From positions 1 to 52,218 of the forward strand of contig JBHIDB010000001.1 in assembly GCA_046759865.1 (NCBI GenBank): a stretch of DNA of 52,218 bases. Reading direction: 5' to 3'. The stretch's first letter is position 1, and each line of letters opens with the position of its first letter. A model generated the notes under the pieces. It searched no databases, was not told where the DNA came from, and was given only the letters and a program-made list of their open reading frames with translations. This document shows, piece by piece, positions 42,107-49,933 of the stretch. Position numbers and translations under genes: made by a program. The DNA is from JAJISK01 sp046759865 (GTDB lineage Archaea > Thermoplasmatota > Thermoplasmata > RBG-16-68-12 > JAJISG01).

Positions 42107-42508
42107 CTACGCTCCAGCCATCGGTTTCCGGCGCACCATGACAACTCCGGATACCACCATGAGCCCTCCGAGGACGAACATCGCGAGGGCCGAACTGTCG
42201 GCCATCTGCATGGCGAAGAGGCCCGTCCCTGCCATGAGCGCCCCGACGAGGATCATAAGGCCTCCATAGAGGAGCATCAAACCTCCCTGGTGGCTGGCCC
42301 GAATCCCCACGCCGACGATGAGGAGGATTCCGTTCACGAGGACGATCCCGCTGAAGATGAGGAGGAGAACGGCGGGCAGGGAGGCGGCCGGCATCATGGA
42401 CATACCCATGTCGCCCGATGGGGCAAGGGAGAGGAGGGCCGCGGCAATTCCCACGGCCCCGCTGGTCACGGCCAGTGCCCCGCCCAGGGGCATCCTCGCA
42501 GCCTGCAC
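42107..42508 (-). CDS. small four-helix membrane protein
   Basis: 133 residues from GTG 42508; an ATG 15 nt later is possible. Four hydrophobic helices are seen (GGALAVTSGAVGIAAALLSL, SLPAVLLLIFSGIVLVNGIL, GGLMLLYGGLMILVGALMAG, LAMFVLGGLMVVSGVVMV). Methionine-rich loops (GDMGMSMMPA, AMQMADSS) stand out. No family recognised. It is followed at once by the PPOX gene and shares a TATA element with the divergent ECF S-component gene. Confidence 0.65.
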   Translation of the reverse strand: MQAARMPLGGALAVTSGAVGIAAALLSLAPSGDMGMSMMPAASLPAVLLLIFSGIVLVNGILLIVGVGIRASHQGGLMLLYGGLMILVGALMAGTGLFAMQMADSSALAMFVLGGLMVVSGVVMVRRKPMAGA

Positions 42509-42528
42509 GGAGCCGGTTCTCCGGGAAC

Positions 42529-42539
42529 GTATTTATCGC
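42529..42539. promoter_or_regulatory. shared divergent TATA element (membrane protein / ECF operon)
   Basis: GTATTTATCGC on plus, GCGATAAATAC on minus. Its centre is about 26-27 nt from GTG 42508 on the minus side. On the plus side the distance to ATG 42548 is short (about 14 nt), so the ECF start or promoter may lie elsewhere. Confidence 0.4.
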
Positions 42540-42547
42540 TTCTGCCC

Positions 42548-43192
42548 ATGCACCGCCCGCGGAGGAGGCACCGCCTGGTACACGACCTTGTCGCACGATG
42601 GAGCCAGAGAGGTCTCTGGTCTCTCAGCTCGAAGGACATTGCCGGAATGGCCGCCCTCGCCGGCGTCGCGTCCGTCCTGGAGATCCTCCCCTTCGACCTG
42701 AGGGTTCCCTTCCCCCTCCTCACCTTCCTCACCTTCGACCCGACAGGGATTCCGATCGCCGTTGCGGCCATCCTGTACGGTCCCATGGGCGCCCTCGTGA
42801 CCGCGAGCATCGCGGGAATCACCATTGCCACTCGCAACCCTGTCTCGGCCGCCTTCAAGACTGCGGCAGAAATGTCCACGGCCGTCCCGCTAGCCCTCGC
42901 TCTGTGGAGCTTCCGCGGAAGACGGGGCGAGGGGGCATCCGGGAGCTGGGTTCTTCTGGGGGTCGCGGGGACCATCGCCATCGCCTCCCGGGTCGCCGTC
43001 ATGACCGGGTTCAACCTCGTCTTCTTGCCTTTGCTGCTGGGCGTTCCAGAGGCCGTCGTTCTGGGCCTCTTGGTGCCCATCGCAATCTTCAATGCAGCCC
43101 AAGGGGCCATCAACGTGGTCCCGGCCTTCATGATCGTTCGCGGCCTGCCTCCCGATTTGAAACCGTCTTGGCTCGCGTGGGGTACAGGGTGA
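42548..43192 (+). CDS. ECF transporter S component (substrate-binding membrane subunit)
   Basis: 214 residues with about six membrane helices. The S-component pattern is visible: IAGMAALAGVASVLEILPF, then LTFDPTGIPIAVAAILYGPM and GALVTASIAGITIATRNP, as in the D-x-x-x-I-P-x-x-x-G-x-L-x-G-P core of the family. It captures a vitamin or cofactor precursor outside the cell and toggles in the membrane with EcfT and the ATPases. Substrate type is not decided by sequence; no vitamin gene is adjacent. ATG 42548 is assumed; the first helix would still be complete from the later ATG of IAGMAAL minus a short basic leader. Confidence 0.82.
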   Translation: MHRPRRRHRLVHDLVARWSQRGLWSLSSKDIAGMAALAGVASVLEILPFDLRVPFPLLTFLTFDPTGIPIAVAAILYGPMGALVTASIAGITIATRNPVSAAFKTAAEMSTAVPLALALWSFRGRRGEGASGSWVLLGVAGTIAIASRVAVMTGFNLVFLPLLLGVPEAVVLGLLVPIAIFNAAQGAINVVPAFMIVRGLPPDLKPSWLAWGTG

Positions 43193-43199
43193 GCCTAAC

Positions 43200-44072
43200 A
43201 TGAGCACGCTCATCAACATGCAGGGGTTCAGCTTCCGCTACCGTGGGTCCCCGCAATGGGCCGTGCAGGAGGCCGACCTTCTCGTCGAAGCGGGGGAGGT
43301 GGTCCTCGTGACCGGCCCGACAGGGTCCGGCAAGTCCACCCTCCTCCGGGCCCTCAACGGCCTCATTCCGGACTTCTACGAGGGAGAGGTCCGAGGTTCC
43401 GTGCAGGTGGACGGCCAGGAAGTGCTCACTCTACGCCCGAATCATGTGGCTACGTTCGTGGGGACGGTGTTTCAATCTCCCGAGGACCAGATCATCACAG
43501 CCAAGGTACGCCGGGAGGTTGCCTTCGGGCTGGAGAACCTCGGATTGGAGAGAAAGGACATCGAGGAAAGGGTCGCCCAGACCCTCCTTGCGGTCGGATT
43601 GAGGGGCCTGGAAGATCGGGATCCGGCTAGTCTGAGTGGGGGCCAGAAGCAGCGTCTTGCCCTGGCCGGCATCTTGGCATTGGGTTCGCGGGTGCTCCTC
43701 CTCGACGAACCAGCCTCCGAGCTCGACCCGCGAGGTCGTAGCCAGATTCTCCGCACGATCGAGGGACTCGTAAGGCGGAGATCCCGGACCGTGATCATCA
43801 CGGACCATCGGCTTGAAGATCTCTCTGGCGTAGTTGACCGGATCGTCGTCATGCACGAGGGCCGTATCGCTTTCGATGGAGCGGCTCGGGAAGTCCTAGC
43901 CCAACCCGAGCTCGACCAGTGGGGGGTGGAGGTTCCGACGCCTGTTCGGGTCTGGCGCCGCTTGATGGAGCGGGGCCTCGATGTTCCATGTCCCCTGACC
44001 TCCGACGAGTTGGTCGAGACGATTATCTCGAATGGGAGGATTCTCTCCGATGCGCTCGAAGCCGTTGCTTAG
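43200..44072 (+). CDS. ecfA1: ECF transporter ATPase A1
   Basis: 290 residues, an ABC ATPase of the energy-coupling factor type. Walker A GPTGSGKST (about 40-48), Q-loop VFQSPEDQI, signature SLSGGQKQRLALAG, Walker B VLLLDEPASELD and the H-loop ITDHRLED. The family-typical Q-loop PEDQ is present. ATG 43200 is 7 nt after the S-component stop. It pairs with the following ATPase to power uptake. Confidence 0.9.
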   Translation: MSTLINMQGFSFRYRGSPQWAVQEADLLVEAGEVVLVTGPTGSGKSTLLRALNGLIPDFYEGEVRGSVQVDGQEVLTLRPNHVATFVGTVFQSPEDQIITAKVRREVAFGLENLGLERKDIEERVAQTLLAVGLRGLEDRDPASLSGGQKQRLALAGILALGSRVLLLDEPASELDPRGRSQILRTIEGLVRRRSRTVIITDHRLEDLSGVVDRIVVMHEGRIAFDGAAREVLAQPELDQWGVEVPTPVRVWRRLMERGLDVPCPLTSDELVETIISNGRILSDALEAVA

Positions 44073-44871
44073 TCTCCGCGACGTGCATTACGTCTACCCC
44101 GGCGGGACCTCAGCGATCCGCGGGATCAGCCTTGATGTCGTGCCCGGGGAGCGGGTCGCCCTTCTGGGAGAGAACGGTTCAGGGAAGACGACCCTCGCTC
44201 GCTTGCTTGTCGGCCTCCTGCGGCCCACAGCCGGGTCGATCCACCTTGACGGGACAGAAACCACCGGCCTGACTACCCACGAGATCGCCGAACAGGTGGG
44301 TCTTGTGTTCCAGAATCCCGACCATCAGATCTTCCTGGAACGCGTCTGGGACGAAGTGGCCTTTGGCCCGAAGAACTACGGCCTGGCGGAGGCTGAGATC
44401 GAGGAACGGGTGGGCGCCCAGCTACGTCGGTTTGGCCTCTGGAGGGACCGGTATCGCCTCCCGGCGGCGCTCAGCGGGGGAGAGCGAAAGAGCGTCGCCT
44501 TCGCGTCGAGTTTTGCCCTCCGACCCCGGGTTCTCCTCCTCGATGAGCCCACGAAGGGGATGGACTTCGGGCGGAAACGCCGTTTGGCAGAGGTCGCGAA
44601 GCGCCTCACCGCCACAGGCCGGACCTTCTTCTTCATCACACACGACGTGGAGTTCGCCTTCGCTTCGACCGAACGGGCGGTCGTTCTGCGAAACGGCCGG
44701 GTGTTCATGGAGGGCCGGACCTCGGACGTGCTGAGTCGTCCCGCGGTGGCCGATGCGGGTCTGCAGCTGCCGGCGATTCCGCGACTCCTCGCCATGTTGA
44801 GGGAGCGTGGGATCCCCCCTGAGTCCGCCCTCTATCAGGCGGTTCAGCAGGACACGGGGGGACCGGGGTGA
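44050..44871 (+). CDS. ecfA2: ECF transporter ATPase A2
   Basis: 273 residues from ATG 44050; GGGAGG lies about 8 nt before it, inside the end of ecfA1, so this start is preferred over ATG 44032. Walker A is GENGSGKTT, the Q-loop VFQNPDHQIF, the signature ALSGGERKSVAFAS and Walker B VLLLDEPTKGMD, with H-loop FITHDVEF. The signature has SGGERK instead of SGGQ(K/R)(Q/R), a change typical of one of the two Ecf ATPases. Overlaps ecfA1 by 23 nt and ecfT by 4 nt. Confidence 0.9.
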   Translation: MRSKPLLSLRDVHYVYPGGTSAIRGISLDVVPGERVALLGENGSGKTTLARLLVGLLRPTAGSIHLDGTETTGLTTHEIAEQVGLVFQNPDHQIFLERVWDEVAFGPKNYGLAEAEIEERVGAQLRRFGLWRDRYRLPAALSGGERKSVAFASSFALRPRVLLLDEPTKGMDFGRKRRLAEVAKRLTATGRTFFFITHDVEFAFASTERAVVLRNGRVFMEGRTSDVLSRPAVADAGLQLPAIPRLLAMLRERGIPPESALYQAVQQDTGGPG

Positions 44872-45701
44872 GCAGTGCATTGACCGCCTTCCGGTTTCAA
44901 GGGGGCGACACCCCGCTTCATCGTCTTGATCCGCGGGCGAAATTGCTCATCGTCGCGGCCCTCATCCTTTTCCTTTGGCTCTGGAGAGACCTTGGCGTGG
45001 TCCTCCTGGCCCTCCTCCCGTTGGCGGCCCTCATCGTCATCGGCCGATTGGGTCGCGCCCTGATGGGCTCCCTTCGAGTCTACGCCCTCCTCGGCCTCCT
45101 CCTTGTCCCCCTGAACGCCCTGCTCCACTCCGCGTTCACGTTCCCACCGGGACAGGCAGAGGTCTTGTTGCCGCTCACGGCGCCCGGCACGCCTATCTTG
45201 GGTGAGTTGGCCATCACCCAAGAGGCCCTGGCCTTCAGCCTCCTGATCTACGCCCGACTCGTTCTCATGCTGGTAGCAGCGAGCGTGTTCTTCCTGACCA
45301 CGAGCCTGGACGACCTCGAGGCGCTCCTCCTTTCCCTTCGCGTCCCGTACTTCTTCGTCTTGACCCTGAGCCTCGCTTTCCGGTTCATCCCCACCCTTGC
45401 GGACGAGGCCCGGAGGATCCGCGAGGCCCAGATGGCGCGGGGACTGAATCTCGAGACAGGAGGGCGTCTGCGGAGGCTCTGGCGGGCCACGATTCCCCTC
45501 CTCCTCCCCCTCTTCGTCAGCGTGCTCCGTCGCTCCGTACGACTCGGAGAGGCCCTTGAGGCCCGGGCGACCTTCGCCTACCCCACCCGAACCAGCTCCA
45601 TGGACCTGGCCGTCCACCGCGCAGACGTCCTGGTGTCCGTCGCCGCAGTTGCCCTCCTATCCGCCGCTCTTGTGTTTCGTTTCGTGGGCGCCTCCGTGTG
45701 A
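44868..45701 (+). CDS. ecfT: ECF transporter transmembrane component EcfT
   Basis: 277 residues with five to six membrane helices (LLIVAALILFLWLWRDLGVV, LLALLPLAALIVIGRL, LLIYARLVLMLVAASVFFL). The two short ARG-type coupling motifs that touch the ATPases are EAQMARGLN and EALEARATF; the second is ARA. GTG 44868 overlaps the ecfA2 stop. EcfT completes the S-A-A'-T set, so the operon can form a whole dedicated (group I) ECF importer. Confidence 0.9.
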   Translation: MSSALTAFRFQGGDTPLHRLDPRAKLLIVAALILFLWLWRDLGVVLLALLPLAALIVIGRLGRALMGSLRVYALLGLLLVPLNALLHSAFTFPPGQAEVLLPLTAPGTPILGELAITQEALAFSLLIYARLVLMLVAASVFFLTTSLDDLEALLLSLRVPYFFVLTLSLAFRFIPTLADEARRIREAQMARGLNLETGGRLRRLWRATIPLLLPLFVSVLRRSVRLGEALEARATFAYPTRTSSMDLAVHRADVLVSVAAVALLSAALVFRFVGASV

Positions 45702-45736
45702 TTCCCTCCCTGGAAGGGTACATTACTCGGCCCCCG

Positions 45737-46549
45737 CTAGACCAAGGCCACGGCGAGGAGACCAACGACGAACGCAACCACGGCGAGGACATCCACCCTC
45801 CGGAAACGCTCGTGAAGAAGCGTGGCGGCAGCGAGGACCGTGACGACCGGGTAGGCCCCGGTGATGGACGCCACCAGGGTCGCTGGACCGTCGATGAAGG
45901 CCAGGGTCAGGAGGATGACCCCGCTCCCTCCCATTAGGATGGTGAGAGCCGGCCACACCAAGATGCGCCGCCCTTCCAAGAATGGTCCCTCATCCCGTGC
46001 TCGGGTGAGAAGTAGCAGCGGGACGCCCACGAGGACGTTGGACAGGGCGAAGTAGAAGAAGGTCGAACCTTCGCCGAGTTCCGTGACCGCCACCTTGACG
46101 AGGAACCCCCAGACCCCCCAGAGGAGGAAGGAGAGAATCACCAGGACTGTCAGAATCCGTCCTCCGGAACCCGAATCCTGCTGTTCCGTCCGGCCCAGAA
46201 GGATCGCCGAGCTCAACAGCAGCAGGACGCCCAATCCCTGCGTTAGGGAGATGGTCTCGCCCAGGAACGCGAGGGCCAGGATGACCGTGATCGCCGGGTA
46301 GGCGGCGATGATAGTGCCGACGCGGGAAATGGTGCCCCGGGCAATGGTCTCGTAGTAGGCGACGAAGCCCAGCATCCCCGTAACCCCGGCAGCCAGGCCG
46401 AGGAGCGCGCCTCGCATGCCTCCCAGGGTCGGGGCGCCGTAGAAAAGATAGGCCGCCAGGAAGACGCCGGCCTCGCCCAGGGCCACCAACGAGGCCATCT
46501 TGCGGGGGCCCAGGGCGCCCACGCCTCGCTTCGCGGCGATCTGAGCCAA
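45737..46549 (-). CDS. EamA/DMT family transporter
   Basis: At least 270 residues, two EamA repeats of five helices each (GMLGFVAYYETIARGTISRV and GGSGVILLTLAFIDGPATLV are the matching helix 3-4 segments). Such proteins export or exchange small metabolites; the substrate is unknown. The only canonical start is TTG 46549, but it cuts off helix 1: the codons upstream in frame (46600-46550) encode VEVWLYLSLGATLAWGL, a perfect DMT first helix. An ACG at 46600 is preceded by GGAGG with 7-nt spacing (46612-46608), so initiation at ACG, or a sequence error, is likely. Confidence 0.82.
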   Translation of the reverse strand: MAQIAAKRGVGALGPRKMASLVALGEAGVFLAAYLFYGAPTLGGMRGALLGLAAGVTGMLGFVAYYETIARGTISRVGTIIAAYPAITVILALAFLGETISLTQGLGVLLLLSSAILLGRTEQQDSGSGGRILTVLVILSFLLWGVWGFLVKVAVTELGEGSTFFYFALSNVLVGVPLLLLTRARDEGPFLEGRRILVWPALTILMGGSGVILLTLAFIDGPATLVASITGAYPVVTVLAAATLLHERFRRVDVLAVVAFVVGLLAVALV

Positions 46550-46702
46550 ACCCCACGCGAGGGTCGCTCCTAGAGAGAGATATAGCCAGACTTCGACCGT
46601 GTTGGCGCCTCCGTTTCGTGCGCGGTCGTCAGAGCGTGTAGTATGCCATACGCCAGCGACGAGTCAACGGACAGGCTGCTCTCGTTGCGTGGTCGCGCGA
46701 GG

Positions 46703-46984
46703 TCAGAGCCGCGTCACCTGCAGATTCCCCTCCGGCGACACGATGACTTCGTACAGCTCCTCATCTGTCCCGTGGTAGTCAGCCTTGTACAACTCCTCAA
46801 AATTCCACCAAACGGGTTTGAGGTCCACTGGGCGGATGGTCCACTCCTTGAAGTTCGGCAGGTATTTCCGAAGCTCATCTTCAAGCTCCGTGAATTGTCC
46901 GTGAAGCTCTCGAAGCGTCCTCTTCAGCCTTTTGAGACCCTTCGCGTGATCCGCGCCAAGGGGACCGTCCACCACCGTCTTCAT
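46703..46984 (-). CDS. small protein of unknown function
   Basis: 93 residues from ATG 46984. A coiled-coil-like helix (LKRLKRTLRELHGQFTELED) leads to a mixed region with TIRPVDLKPVWWNFEELY and a C-terminal strand LYEVIVSPEGNLQVTRL. Codon use looks normal and a TATA-like ATCATAAG lies about 25 nt upstream. No family recognised. It stands alone between the DMT transporter and the ankyrin gene. Confidence 0.6.
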   Translation of the reverse strand: MKTVVDGPLGADHAKGLKRLKRTLRELHGQFTELEDELRKYLPNFKEWTIRPVDLKPVWWNFEELYKADYHGTDEELYEVIVSPEGNLQVTRL

Positions 46985-47112
46985 ACGACCACCGACCGAG
47001 ACTCTTATGATCTCCGGAGACGACGCCGCCTCCGCGCGGTAACCAGCAGGGGAGGGCCTAAAGCCTTTCCTCTATTCCTGCGGGGTCCTCGGGCAGACCA
47101 CGGTCGCGGGAC

Positions 47113-47817
47113 CTAGGGAGCGTCTGGTCCTTCGCCCCTATCCGCGGCCTCGAGGAGGTCCACGATCGCCCCATGATCCGCATCGATGGCGATGTCCATC
47201 GGTGTCTTGCCACCCTCCGCCCGCGCGTCAACCACGGCCCCCGCCTTGAGCAGAGCGCGCGCGAGCGCTTCGTCGCCGTTGGCCGCCGCGATGTGGATGG
47301 CTGTGAATCCGCCCTCGCTTCGCGCGTTCACGTCTGCCCCGACCTTCAGGAGCATCTCCACGGCTTCCACCTGCCGGCCCGCGGCGGCGGCCTGGAGGGG
47401 CTGGTTCCCGTTGCTGTTCCGGGACACCGCCCGATGGCTGGCCCCACTTGCGATGAGCGTTCGCATCACATTCACGCTTCCGAAGTGGCCTGCGAGATGG
47501 AGAGGGGTCCACCCATCGTAGCTGTACCGCTCGACCCAGGCCCGGTCCGCACGGAGGAGTTCCTTGACGCGGTCGTTTAGGTCGAGGGCAGATGCCTCAA
47601 AGACGTCCGCCTCTGCACCGTGGTCCAGGAGAAGCTTGCAGATCTCCGGCTGGCGATAGTAGGCCGCCCAGAGCAGGGGGCTGGCGCCCTCCGCGCTCGG
47701 CTGCGTAGCAAGGCGGGAATCGAGCTCGAGAAGGTCCCTGACCTCCCCGACCTCCCCGGCCTCGATGGCCTTGAAGAGACGGGATCGCACCTCCTCTCTA
47801 TTCTCGCCTGCCGTCAT
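47113..47817 (-). CDS. ankyrin repeat protein
   Basis: 234 residues, about six ankyrin repeats. Clear units are SPLLWAAYYRQPEICKLLLD, TPLHLAGHFGSVNVMRTLIA, QPLQAAAAGRQVEAVEMLLK and TAIHIAAANGDEALARALLK, with the ending PMDIAIDADHGAIVDLLE. The protein is cytoplasmic with no other domain and would act as a protein-binding scaffold; the partner is unknown. Starts at ATG 47817. Confidence 0.88.
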   Translation of the reverse strand: MTAGENREEVRSRLFKAIEAGEVGEVRDLLELDSRLATQPSAEGASPLLWAAYYRQPEICKLLLDHGAEADVFEASALDLNDRVKELLRADRAWVERYSYDGWTPLHLAGHFGSVNVMRTLIASGASHRAVSRNSNGNQPLQAAAAGRQVEAVEMLLKVGADVNARSEGGFTAIHIAAANGDEALARALLKAGAVVDARAEGGKTPMDIAIDADHGAIVDLLEAADRGEGPDAP

Positions 47818-47866
47818 AAGACTGCCGAGGGAGTGGAGGGGTATATGAGGATTGCTTGCCTGTGCA

Positions 47867-48259
47867 TTAGTTAATCAACTTCACGTTTAGAGATCTGAGG
47901 ACACGTCCGACGTGGCTCGGGTGGAATGCGACGCCGTACCGACGGCGTATGAGGTCGCTTACAAGGGCGAGGCTCCAGCGGCGAGCCGGGAAGCCTAGGG
48001 TGGAGGGCGGGGTCTCCAGAAGGCGGGGCAGTTCCTTCAGCGCAGCTGGTGAGAGCTTAGGGGGCCGCCCTGTGACCGGGCGGCGGGCGAGCGCGTTAAG
48101 CCCACCCGTGCGAGCAAGGCGACACCACCTTGAGACGGTGGATGGATGCACTTCGAAGGCCTCGGCCACGGCCTTCTGGGGAACTCCCGCGCGGACCAGC
48201 CGGACAGCGGCAATGCGTACTTCCGTGGGCCGCGTCTGCGATCCCGCCCGTCGCCCCAT
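47867..48259 (-). CDS. orphan helix-turn-helix protein, IS630-transposase N-terminal type
   Basis: 130 residues from ATG 48259. The first half is a helix-turn-helix (VRLVRAGVPQKAVAEAFEVH, STVSRWCRLARTGG); the second is the winged-helix linker found at the N-terminus of IS630/Tc1-like transposases (GRPPKLSPAALKELPRLLET, RRRYGVAFHPSHVGRVLRSL). The DDE catalytic domain that should follow is absent: the frame stops and an ankyrin gene starts 50 nt later. An intact frame and its own TATA box suggest a domesticated DNA-binding protein rather than a fresh remnant. Confidence 0.75.
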   Translation of the reverse strand: MGRRAGSQTRPTEVRIAAVRLVRAGVPQKAVAEAFEVHPSTVSRWCRLARTGGLNALARRPVTGRPPKLSPAALKELPRLLETPPSTLGFPARRWSLALVSDLIRRRYGVAFHPSHVGRVLRSLNVKLIN

Positions 48260-48280
48260 GTCCCGGAACACTCCCCAAGA

Positions 48281-48291
48281 ATTGATATACT
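48281..48291 (-). promoter_or_regulatory. TATA box for the orphan HTH gene
   Basis: Minus-strand AAGTATATCAA is centred about 28 nt before ATG 48259 and supports this start over the upstream in-frame codon at 48310. Confidence 0.55.
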
Positions 48292-48420
48292 TATGCAGGA
48301 ACAGGGCCAAATTAGGATTCTCCGTCAGGTCCGGAGGGTCAATGACGGCTCAGGAGATTTCCCCAACGTATGGACCAAAGGGCTCAGCCTTGCCGCACCC
48401 TTCGTGGTCTGCCACTGGCT

Positions 48421-48702
48421 CTAATTCGCGTCTGTCGACCTATCGGGACTCACGAGATGTCGCTCGCAGACCCAGCCGCCCTGACTGGGATTCCAGATGA
48501 CGCCGTCGAGCTTCTCCGTGACGATTCCCTCCTCCCTTTCTCTTCGGCATTGCCCCACCCAATACAGGGCTCCGGCGAGGCCGGGATCGCCTTGGGGTTG
48601 GTCCACGTTCTCGCCGCGACTTTCCAAGTAGTCCCAGAGCGTCTGTAGTACCTGATTGGCAATCCGGATTCGGTCCCACGTCTCCACGTCGAGGAAGCTC
48701 AT
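48421..48702 (-). CDS. small protein of unknown function
   Basis: 93 residues from ATG 48702. SFLDVETWDRIRIANQVLQT is an amphipathic start, the middle holds LAGALYWVGQCRREREEGIV and the end GVIWNPSQGGWVCERHLVS. No family recognised. The first 21 codons occur a second time at 49756-49824 as a broken copy, which supports that this is a real coding sequence that was duplicated. Confidence 0.6.
   Translation of the reverse strand: MSFLDVETWDRIRIANQVLQTLWDYLESRGENVDQPQGDPGLAGALYWVGQCRREREEGIVTEKLDGVIWNPSQGGWVCERHLVSPDRSTDAN
48636..48699. repeat. 64-nt direct repeat, copy A
   Basis: It matches 49758-49821 without gaps; the last 41 nt are identical and the first 23 differ at five positions. It covers the first codons of the 48702 gene. 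Confidence 0.85.
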
Positions 48703-48776
48703 TACGGAGTCAGAATCGCAGTCGGCCTTGTGGGTTTCGGTTCAGGAAGAGGCTCCTGGGCATCATCCCCCCGTGT

Positions 48777-48785
48777 AGGTATAAG
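48777..48785 (+). promoter_or_regulatory. TATA box for the terpene-cyclase-fold gene
   Basis: GGTATAAGC lies about 39 nt before GTG 48820, predicting a leader of about 14 nt that contains GAGGTAG as ribosome site. Confidence 0.5.
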
Positions 48786-48819
48786 CCCCTATGCGGTACC
48801 GGGCCCGAGGTAGAACGTC

Positions 48820-49770
48820 GTGGGCTTCGACTCCGCGCTGGAGTGGTTGCTGGAGGAGGACGAACCCTCCATCCAATACCTCGCGCTTACCCAGATCCTT
48901 GGGCGTCCGGAAGACGATGGCGAGATCCAGTCCGCGAAGGAGAGGATCGGCATCGAGGGATGGGCCGCCGCCATCCTGGACCGGCAGGAGAAGGGCGGGT
49001 GGTGGGTCGGGGAGGAGAGCCTGTACCTGCCCAAGTACACCTCCACCAACTGGATGCTCCTAATCTTATCGGACCTGGGGCTGACGAAGTCGGATCCTCG
49101 CATCGACAGGGCCTGTCAGCTGTGGATGGACCGCTTCGCGACGAATGACGGCGGCTTCGGTGCTGACAACATGAGGGTCGGTCACCTGTGCATCGTGGGG
49201 AACACCGCTCGGGCCCTCGTTCGCTTCGGATACGAGAATGAACCCCGAGTTCGGAGTGCCTTCGAGTGGCTCGTCGAGCGCGCGGACCCGAAGGGCGGGT
49301 GGAACTGCTTCGGGAGGGGCCGGAACCTCGATTCCTGGGAAGGGCTCAGTGCCTTCGCCGCCTACCCGCGGCCGAAGTGGACGGCGGGCATGAGGCGGGT
49401 GGTCGAAAGGGGCGCCGAATTCTTCTTGGAGAGGGAGCTCCACCGGCAGGGGGCTCGGTATGAGCCATGGTATCGCTTCCACTACCCGGTTCACTACTAC
49501 TACGACCTGTTGGTGGGACTCGACTTCATGACCGCTTTGGGATATGAGGACGATCCTCGGCTCGAATTTGCTCTGGGGTGGCTCCAAGAGAACCGACGAC
49601 CGGACGGCAGGTGGAACTTGGATACGGTCCATCCGGACGTCGAAGGAAGCTATGCGAACTGGCTTCTGAAGAACCCGAACAAGAGACCCACCCCCTTCGC
49701 CCTCGAGAGCCCGGGCGAGCCGAGCAAGATGATCACGCTGAAGGCTCTCCAAGTCCTAGAGCGTCATTAG
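48820..49770 (+). CDS. prenyltransferase/squalene-cyclase-fold repeat protein
   Basis: 316 residues of alpha/alpha-toroid repeats. Units contain G-G-(W/F) turns: EKGGWWVGE, NDGGFGADN, PKGGWNCFGRGR and PDGRWNLDT, as in QW-like repeats of terpene cyclases and protein prenyltransferase beta subunits. The DxDD catalytic motif of squalene-hopene cyclases and the zinc site of prenyltransferases are not evident, so activity is uncertain. GTG 48820 follows GAGGTAG. The last codons and stop lie in copy B of the 64-nt repeat, so its tail (VLERH) may have been changed by that duplication. Confidence 0.78.
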   Translation: MGFDSALEWLLEEDEPSIQYLALTQILGRPEDDGEIQSAKERIGIEGWAAAILDRQEKGGWWVGEESLYLPKYTSTNWMLLILSDLGLTKSDPRIDRACQLWMDRFATNDGGFGADNMRVGHLCIVGNTARALVRFGYENEPRVRSAFEWLVERADPKGGWNCFGRGRNLDSWEGLSAFAAYPRPKWTAGMRRVVERGAEFFLERELHRQGARYEPWYRFHYPVHYYYDLLVGLDFMTALGYEDDPRLEFALGWLQENRRPDGRWNLDTVHPDVEGSYANWLLKNPNKRPTPFALESPGEPSKMITLKALQVLERH

Positions 49771-49824
49771 CACCTGGTTTGCAATCCGGATTCGGTCCCA
49801 CGTCTCCACGTCGAGGAAGCTTAT
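49756..49824 (-). pseudogene. truncated copy of the 48421-48702 gene
   Basis: Minus-strand codons encode SFLDVETWDRIRIANQVL, matching the start of the 48702 protein, then stop after MTL at TAG 49758-49756. The initiator is ATA instead of ATG. It overlaps the 3' end of the convergent cyclase-fold gene. Confidence 0.65.
49758..49821. repeat. 64-nt direct repeat, copy B
   Basis: Second copy of 48636-48699, about 1.1 kb away and in the same orientation, flanking the cyclase-fold gene. No target duplication or inverted ends were seen. Confidence 0.85.
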
Positions 49825-49933
49825 CGTGTAACGAGGACCACGGCCAGCCATCTGACTTCGATACACGAGGAAAGTCCCATTGTTTCGACGCCTTGCCAAT
49901 CAAGCCTGTTGAGTTTCCCTGGTCGGGGAATGA

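Noticed and set aside
42509..42547. Riboswitch upstream of the ECF operon
   Set aside because: Only 39 nt separate it from the divergent gene, too short for an aptamer, and riboswitches of this kind are rare in archaea.
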